From Tenericutes bacterium HGW-Tenericutes-5 (GTDB lineage Bacteria > Bacillota_I > Bacilli_A > Izemoplasmatales > Hujiaoplasmataceae), in contig PGXI01000050.1 of assembly GCA_002839125.1 (NCBI GenBank), positions 1-10,211 on the forward strand: 10,211 nt of DNA. The letters are read 5' to 3'. Both the position numbers and the translations under genes were made by a program. This document shows positions 6,401-10,211 of this stretch, in pieces; the stretch's first letter is position 1; every line of letters begins with the position of its first letter. The notes under the pieces were generated by a model. The model was not told the DNA's origin, did no database searches, and saw only the letters and a list, made by a program, of their open reading frames with translations.

Positions 6401-7720
6401 ATGTCAGAAAAAATGTTAATTGGTGTGAGGGAGAAACCTTCAAAGGGGAAATGGTTTGCGTTAAGTTTTCAACATGTGTTCGCAATGTTTGGGGCGACAA
6501 TTTTGGTGCCAATGGCAACGGGATTACCAATCAGTGTAGCTTTGTTTACTTCAGGAGTTGGTACATTGATTTATATTCTTTGTACTAAAGCAAAAGTTCC
6601 GGTTTATCTAGGTAGTTCATTTGCATATATTGGAGTAGTTGCTGCAGTTAGTGGCTTCGCTGAAACTGGTGTTGGAAATTATGCAAGTGCTATGACTGGT
6701 TTATTTACGGTAGGGATTGTATACGTAGTTATCAGTTTGCTAATAAAGCTTGTTGGTACTGCTTGGTTACATAAGATTTTACCTCCTGTTGTTATTGGTC
6801 CAATGATTATGATTATCGGTCTAGGACTAAGTACAGTTGCCGTGGGTTCAAGTGGATTACAAGGTGGTACTTGGAAACAAATGGTTGTGGCTTTGTTTGC
6901 GTTTATAATTGTGGTTTTAGTGGCGATTAAAGCTAAAGGCTTCTTAAAAGTTATTCCTTTCTTGTGTGGAATTATCGGTGGATATATCTTAGCTGTTATC
7001 TTAGGAATTGTTGATTTTACCGATGTTTTGGCAGTTTTAGAAACTCCTAGTTCATGGTTTAAGATTCCTGAGTTTATGTTCTTAGGATTTAAAGACGGAA
7101 ATGTAAATGTTTTAGGAACAGATATTACTTTCTTGAAAATCAACCTTACTGCAGTTATAACTATAGCACCAATTGCTTTTGTAACGGCAGCTGAACATAT
7201 CGGTGACCATTCAGTTTTATCAAAAATTTGTGATAAAGACTTCTTAACTGATCCAGGTCTTGATAAGACTTTAATGGGTGATGGTTTAGCGACTGCTTTT
7301 GCAGCATTAGTTGGTGGACCAGCAAATACAACTTATGGAGAAAACACATCAGTTGTTGGGATGACAAGAGTTGCTTCAGTTTATGTTACTGGTGGAGCGG
7401 CTGTAATTGCCATATTACTTAGTTTCGTTAATGTCTTTACAACTTTAATAGCTTCGATTCCTGGTCCTGTTATGGGTGGTATGAGTATTATTCTTTATGG
7501 TTTTATCGCTGCTAACGGGATGAAGGTTTTAATTGATAACCGAATTAATTTAGGTTCAATGAGAAATGTTATCGTGGTTGCGGCAATGCTAGTTGTTGGA
7601 TTAGGTAAAGCAATAATCACTTTTGGAACTTTCTCAATTTATGATATGAGTTTAGCAGCGCTTGTTGGGGTATTATTAAATGTAATCTTACCTCAAGACA
7701 GGGCAACTGAATTAGATTAA
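6401..7720 (+). CDS. uraA: Uracil permease, NCS2 (UraA/PyrP) family
   Basis: A 439-residue membrane transporter of the nucleobase:cation symporter-2 family. QHVFAMFGATILVP near residue 24 and GSSFAYI are the UraA-type N-terminal motifs. Glu265 in AAEHIGDH and Glu314 in GPANTTYGENT correspond to the two glutamates that contact uracil in E. coli UraA. Length matches UraA and PyrP, and the hydrophobic segments run through to the last residues. It would bring uracil in for salvage. AAAGGAAG at 6385-6392 serves the ATG. It lies 68 bases after the purine permease with a terminator-like hairpin between and no clear promoter, so at least part of its expression may be read-through from the riboswitch-controlled transcript. 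Xanthine or mixed specificity is possible but less likely given these motifs. Confidence 0.92.
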   Translation: MSEKMLIGVREKPSKGKWFALSFQHVFAMFGATILVPMATGLPISVALFTSGVGTLIYILCTKAKVPVYLGSSFAYIGVVAAVSGFAETGVGNYASAMTGLFTVGIVYVVISLLIKLVGTAWLHKILPPVVIGPMIMIIGLGLSTVAVGSSGLQGGTWKQMVVALFAFIIVVLVAIKAKGFLKVIPFLCGIIGGYILAVILGIVDFTDVLAVLETPSSWFKIPEFMFLGFKDGNVNVLGTDITFLKINLTAVITIAPIAFVTAAEHIGDHSVLSKICDKDFLTDPGLDKTLMGDGLATAFAALVGGPANTTYGENTSVVGMTRVASVYVTGGAAVIAILLSFVNVFTTLIASIPGPVMGGMSIILYGFIAANGMKVLIDNRINLGSMRNVIVVAAMLVVGLGKAIITFGTFSIYDMSLAALVGVLLNVILPQDRATELD

Positions 7721-7739
7721 TTTAGTAGATAAATAAAAA

Positions 7740-7788
7740 AATAAGTGATACTTGCGGTATAATACAAGTATCACTTATTAATGTTTTT
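7740..7788. terminator. Long hairpin after the uracil permease, with a -10-like element in its loop
   Basis: ATAAGTGATACTTG (7741-7754) pairs perfectly with CAAGTATCACTTAT (7765-7778), and A7740-T7779 adds a fifteenth pair. TTAATGTTTTT follows. On the other strand an A run (7734-7740, read as T) follows the stem, so it could end transcription both ways. The 10-base loop holds TATAAT (7758-7763), which could be the -10 of the next gene, although no good -35 is seen 16-18 bases upstream. Each arm is itself a short dyad (AAGT-3-ACTT). The element may therefore be a terminator, an operator around a promoter, or both. Confidence 0.65.
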
Positions 7789-7806
7789 AATATTTAGAGG
7801 TAAATT

Positions 7807-8484
7807 ATGTGTGGAAGATTATCAATAGCAGTTTCAAAACAAGATTTAGCAAAGTATTTACAAGATAACTTTGATATTGAAGTAATCCCAGAAGAGATTG
7901 AACTGCCTAAGTTTAACATCGCTCCAAGTGAGGACTTGGTGTCTTTAGTTAGTGACGGGGTTAAATACCGCATCGGTTTAATTAAATGGGGTTTTAAGAC
8001 CTTTGAAGAAGGAAATGTATTAATCAACGCGAGAAGTGAAACTGTTGAAAGTTTAAAATCTTTTAAAAAGAGTTTTTTAGAAAGACGATGTATTATTTTA
8101 ACAGATGGATTTTTCGAATGGGAAAGAAGCACTTCAGTTAAAACGCCTTATAGGTTCGTCCTTAAAAACCGTAAAGTTTTTGGGTTTGCTGGATTTTGGA
8201 CTATGTTCATAGATAAGGCCGGTATTAAGCAATATACCGCAACTATTCTAACCACAAAAGCTAATAATTTAATGGCAAGTATCCATGACAGGATGCCAGT
8301 TATTTTGGATGAAGACAAGATGAAGATTTGGCTTGATCCAAAGATTAGAAATAGTGAGATATTAAAAAGAGTATTGGTTCCTTATAGTGAAGATGAGATG
8401 GACCTTTATGAAGTTAGCGTTAAGGTTAACAGTCCAAAGAACAAAGATGAAGAAGTTATAAGACCAATAAAAAAATCGATCTAA
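7807..8484 (+). CDS. SOS response-associated peptidase (SRAP/HMCES/YedK family)
   Basis: A 225-residue DNA-protection protein. SRAP proteins bind abasic sites in single-stranded DNA and trap them as a thiazolidine link to Cys2 after the initiator Met is removed. All four active-site marks are present: Cys2 in MCGR, Asn74 in INARSE, Glu104 in GFFEWE and His160 in HDRMP. These agree with E. coli YedK Cys2, Asn75, Glu105 and His160, and the length fits. AGAGG at 7796-7800 is the ribosome site. The start is fixed because Cys2 must become the N-terminus. No LexA-type box of the Bacillus form is visible upstream, so SOS control is not shown. It follows a transporter operon and converges with a membrane acetyltransferase, neither of which suggests a special role. 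Confidence 0.95.
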   Translation: MCGRLSIAVSKQDLAKYLQDNFDIEVIPEEIELPKFNIAPSEDLVSLVSDGVKYRIGLIKWGFKTFEEGNVLINARSETVESLKSFKKSFLERRCIILTDGFFEWERSTSVKTPYRFVLKNRKVFGFAGFWTMFIDKAGIKQYTATILTTKANNLMASIHDRMPVILDEDKMKIWLDPKIRNSEILKRVLVPYSEDEMDLYEVSVKVNSPKNKDEEVIRPIKKSI

Positions 8485-8500
8485 AAGGATCGATTTTATC
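8472..8500. terminator. Bidirectional terminator between converging genes
   Basis: A perfect 10-bp stem, AAAATCGATC (8472-8481) with GATCGATTTT (8488-8497), and a 6-base loop. The stop codon of the SRAP gene lies in the loop (8482-8484). Forward, the stem ends in TTTTATCTTT. In reverse it ends in seven T followed by ATT, ten bases past the stop of the minus-strand gene, so it serves both. Confidence 0.85.
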
Positions 8501-8506
8501 TTTGGT

Positions 8507-9133
8507 CTAAAGAGTGATTTTGTAACAGAATGAATCTTCTTGGTCTTGTTCAGGGAATCTTTCGAATCCCATTTTCTTTAGATAAGACATATGTACTGGA
8601 TTAGTGGTGTAAGTAATCATTGTGTCATAGCCTTTATCGAGAAAGAATTGTTTTTCTTGGGAATAAAGATATTTGCCGATTGAGAAGTCGCGGTATGCCG
8701 GAGATACATAATCAAGTACAATCTCTAGTGTGTGATTGTCTTTCTTAGCTCCAACAAATACTCCAGCAGGTACGATGTCTCTTAAGATATAGAATTTGAC
8801 TTCTGCATTGTCAACGTCTATTTCTTTCATATCGAAGTAGTTTTTTAGATCATCTTTATTTAAGAGGAGAAAATGTTCTAAGTATTTAGAGTTTTTATCT
8901 ATTTCTAAGATTTTGAAATAAGTTTTGGTGTTTGTCATTTTAATCAAATAATAGATATTTATTCCCACAGTTCCAATGTTAAGGATGGCGATTGGATACG
9001 CTTTTATCAATAAGCCATAAATAACAAAGGTTAAAGACCCAAAGAGGTTTATCCATCTAAGCTTTTTTACAGAACTCATCAATAATGAGACTAGTACGAT
9101 GACAGAAGCTAGATAGCCGATATATTCTAACAT
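8507..9133 (-). CDS. Membrane protein: YgjV-like three-helix domain fused to a GNAT acetyltransferase domain
   Basis: A 208-residue protein in two parts. Residues 4-19, 25-43 and 47-65 are hydrophobic helices with short links (KKLRWIN between the first two), the pattern of the YgjV/Imp inner-membrane family of unknown function. Residues ~110-208 look like a GNAT N-acetyltransferase: the strand DYVSPAYRD and the acetyl-CoA loop R148-D-F-S-I-G153, followed by a helix, then TTNPVHMSYLKKMGFERF, typical of the last third of the fold. In the R-x-x-G-x-G loop the first glycine is replaced by serine. The catalytic part would face the cytoplasm if the third helix ends inside, which is inference. The start at 9133 was chosen over one 12 codons upstream because AAGGAGG (complement of 9139-9145) directly precedes it. 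Substrate unknown. A promoter lies at 9158-9185. Confidence 0.8.
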   Translation of the reverse strand: MLEYIGYLASVIVLVSLLMSSVKKLRWINLFGSLTFVIYGLLIKAYPIAILNIGTVGINIYYLIKMTNTKTYFKILEIDKNSKYLEHFLLLNKDDLKNYFDMKEIDVDNAEVKFYILRDIVPAGVFVGAKKDNHTLEIVLDYVSPAYRDFSIGKYLYSQEKQFFLDKGYDTMITYTTNPVHMSYLKKMGFERFPEQDQEDSFCYKITL

Positions 9134-9157
9134 AAAACCCTCCTTTTTGCCTTGAAT

Positions 9158-9185
9158 ATTATAACACATTAAAATATTTTGTCTA
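9158..9185 (-). promoter_or_regulatory. Promoter of the minus-strand membrane acetyltransferase
   Basis: Reading the minus strand: TAGACA (complement of 9180-9185), a 16-base spacer, then TGTTATAAT, an extended -10 whose hexamer is the complement of 9158-9163. It lies about 25 bases before the chosen start codon and would place transcription start within or near the inferior upstream ATG, which supports the ATG at 9133. Confidence 0.75.
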
Positions 9186-9186
9186 G

Positions 9187-9291
9187 CATTTTATTTCGTG
9201 TGTTTTATGTGATGGAAATTAGTTTGAGTTTATTATCAAAAAAGCGTGATTTATAGGCTTTTTAATCTTCATTTGAGCAAAAATATTTTTC
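9187..9291. other. Intergenic spacer between divergent genes
   Basis: This AT-rich stretch lies between the two divergent promoters. No reading frame with a ribosome site is visible. A weak inverted repeat, AAAAAGC (9239-9245) with GCTTTTT (9257-9263), and an A/T palindrome, AAAAATATTTTT (9279-9290), are present. Both have little G+C and could be chance in such DNA. Confidence 0.5.
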
Positions 9292-9313
9292 GATGTTTAA
9301 TTGCAAAAACATC
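9292..9313. promoter_or_regulatory. Dyad around the -35 of the regulator gene: candidate operator
   Basis: GATGTTT (9292-9298) and AAACATC (9307-9313) form a perfect 7-bp inverted repeat with 8 bases between. The -35 hexamer TTGCAA (9301-9306) lies within the spacer. The position suits autorepression by the HTH protein encoded downstream or control of both divergent genes. Binding is inferred, not shown. Confidence 0.45.
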
Positions 9314-9329
9314 TTAAAAGCGGTATGAT
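9301..9329 (+). promoter_or_regulatory. Promoter of the XRE-type regulator gene
   Basis: TTGCAA (9301-9306), a 17-base spacer and TATGAT (9324-9329), each close to consensus. The start point would be near 9336, giving a leader of about 50 bases to the ATG at 9385. Confidence 0.75.
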
Positions 9330-9384
9330 ATAAGGGTAGTATTGTTAAGTTTAAGTAATTAAATTTTATTTATAGGAGGAAAGT

Positions 9385-10211
9385 ATGCCAGAAGTTGTGG
9401 ATAATGTAAGAGTAGGTCAATTTATTAAGGACCAACTTAAAGAAAATAAAATATCACAAGATGCTCTAGCTCAGAAATTGAATATTACTAAGACCGCTGT
9501 TTCACAAAATCTTAACGGTAAATCTTCCTTCAGTCGGAAGAATTTAAACGTTATCGCTGAGCTTCTTAATATGAAGGTGGAAGATATTCTTAACTGTAAA
9601 AGAAGTGACGCGGAAGAGTACGATTCACCTTATCAAGCATTAGCTAGAAGAGGATTAGCTGAGTTTAAAAGAAATTATAGCCGGGAGACCGTGATTGAAG
9701 AACCGGATATCTTTGGTAGAGTTTTAGTTGATTATCTGATTGATGAGAATGTTTTAGAGATATTTTCTTACCTTCATGAGTTAGAAAGTTTGTTTGTAAG
9801 AGACCATTTCCACCGGGCTAAAGATATTTATTTAAAGTTGATTGAGTATTGTTTGAAAAATGATTTACCAGGGACAATTAGATATATTAAAGCTTATAGC
9901 GACTTAAATAATTGTTTTGACATCAGTCTTTATAATAACGCCAAAACAATTTGGGATATGATTAATAAAGAAACTAATAAGTATTTAATCGAAGAGATGA
10001 TGGAGTTAAAGATTATTCAAGAGTATAAAGTGATATTCTTTAAGATGAAACGTCCCGTAAAAGCAATTACGAAACAATTATGGTTAGATACGATCGCTAG
10101 ATATAAACTTAATCATGTCTTAAATGTCTATTTAGAATATTACGCTATGGAAGAAGATTTCTTAAGTTTTGTTAAGGTAATGTTCAACGAACAGTTTCCA
10201 AAGGGTATTGA
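9385..10211 (+). CDS. XRE-family HTH regulator with a long uncharacterised helical C-terminal region (3' end outside window)
   Basis: The open frame runs off the window after 275 codons. Residues ~9-69 form an XRE/Cro-type helix-turn-helix: SQDALAQKLNI is the first recognition-unit helix, TKTAVSQNLNGK (35-46) the DNA-reading helix, and the closing helix NLNVIAELLNMKVEDIL is typical. From residue ~80 the chain is rich in charged and aromatic residues and looks mostly helical, with segments such as VLEIFSYLHELESLF and YLKLIEYCLKNDLPG that suggest helical-hairpin (TPR-like) packing. I do not recognise this region. AGGAGG at 9374-9379 and a good promoter fix the start. It is divergent from the membrane acetyltransferase and may control it or itself. 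It could be a chromosomal regulator with a peptide- or protein-sensing domain of the kind TPR-bearing XRE proteins have, which is inference. It appears intact as far as visible. Confidence 0.8.
   Translation, partial: MPEVVDNVRVGQFIKDQLKENKISQDALAQKLNITKTAVSQNLNGKSSFSRKNLNVIAELLNMKVEDILNCKRSDAEEYDSPYQALARRGLAEFKRNYSRETVIEEPDIFGRVLVDYLIDENVLEIFSYLHELESLFVRDHFHRAKDIYLKLIEYCLKNDLPGTIRYIKAYSDLNNCFDISLYNNAKTIWDMINKETNKYLIEEMMELKIIQEYKVIFFKMKRPVKAITKQLWLDTIARYKLNHVLNVYLEYYAMEEDFLSFVKVMFNEQFPKGI

Noticed and set aside
6679..7367. Two minus-strand frames (154 and 68 codons) inside the uracil permease gene
   Set aside because: They are opposite-strand shadows of a clearly real transporter gene. Their low-complexity products (rich in Ile/Thr/Pro and in Leu/Gln) reflect the codons of the membrane segments.
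7794..8132. Minus-strand frame of 112 codons over the start of the SRAP gene
   Set aside because: The forward gene has all four active-site residues in place, whereas the reverse frame has no ribosome site and no recognisable motif.
9134..9169. Longer N-terminus for the YgjV-GNAT protein (start at 9169)
   Set aside because: The extra codons cover the ribosome site and the -10 element, so this ATG would lie upstream of the transcription start.
9239..9263. Terminator between the divergent genes
   Set aside because: The stem has only seven pairs, five of them A-T, with an 11-base loop, and no gene reads into it, so chance in A/T-rich DNA is more likely.
1..10211. CRISPR array, insertion sequence, prophage or tRNA gene
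   Set aside because: No regularly spaced repeats, transposase or integrase motifs, terminal inverted repeats or cloverleaf were seen. The genes are ordinary chromosomal functions with similar base composition throughout.

Overview
The window is AT-rich bacterial DNA with strong Shine-Dalgarno sites (AGGAGG type), short intergenic gaps, intrinsic terminators and a purine riboswitch. This points to a low-GC Gram-positive lineage (Bacillota or a related wall-less or Erysipelotrichia-like group). TGA is used as a stop (residues end at 494-496) and tryptophan is written TGG, so the Mycoplasma code (TGA = Trp) is not in use. The exact taxon cannot be fixed from this sequence alone.

Region 1 (1-3535) is the downstream part of a tightly packed operon: a dicluster 4Fe-4S ferredoxin subunit, a BFD-like [2Fe-2S] subunit, a DadA-type FAD oxidoreductase and a RocA-type L-glutamate-gamma-semialdehyde (P5C) dehydrogenase, closed by an intrinsic terminator. 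The three redox proteins match in type and size the gamma, delta and beta subunits of the four-subunit dye-linked L-proline dehydrogenase known from Thermococcales. The alpha FAD/NAD subunit is presumably just upstream, outside the window. With RocA next door the likely pathway is L-proline -> P5C -> L-glutamate.

Region 2 (3540-4665) is a two-gene operon, an OsmC-family thiol protein and a small FMN nitroreductase. It has its own promoter, whose -35/-10 spacer contains a perfect 14-bp palindrome that looks like an operator. Detoxification or redox stress defence is the likely role.

Region 3 (4690-7720) is nucleobase uptake. A promoter leads into a guanine-type purine riboswitch with its own terminator, followed by an AzgA/PbuG-type purine permease, an inter-gene terminator or attenuator, and a UraA-type uracil permease.

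Region 4 (7721-8506) carries an unusual long hairpin whose loop contains a -10-like TATAAT, then a SOS response-associated peptidase (SRAP/HMCES/YedK) gene, then a bidirectional terminator shared with the converging gene.

Region 5 (8507-10211) holds a minus-strand membrane protein that fuses a YgjV-like three-helix domain to a GNAT acetyltransferase. Divergent from it is an XRE-type HTH regulator with a long, unrecognised helical C-terminal region, cut by the window end. I see no mobile element, CRISPR array, tRNA or rRNA. The most distinctive items are the archaeal-type proline dehydrogenase operon, the YgjV-GNAT fusion, the regulator of unknown type and three operator-like dyads, none of which is clear proof of a new system.
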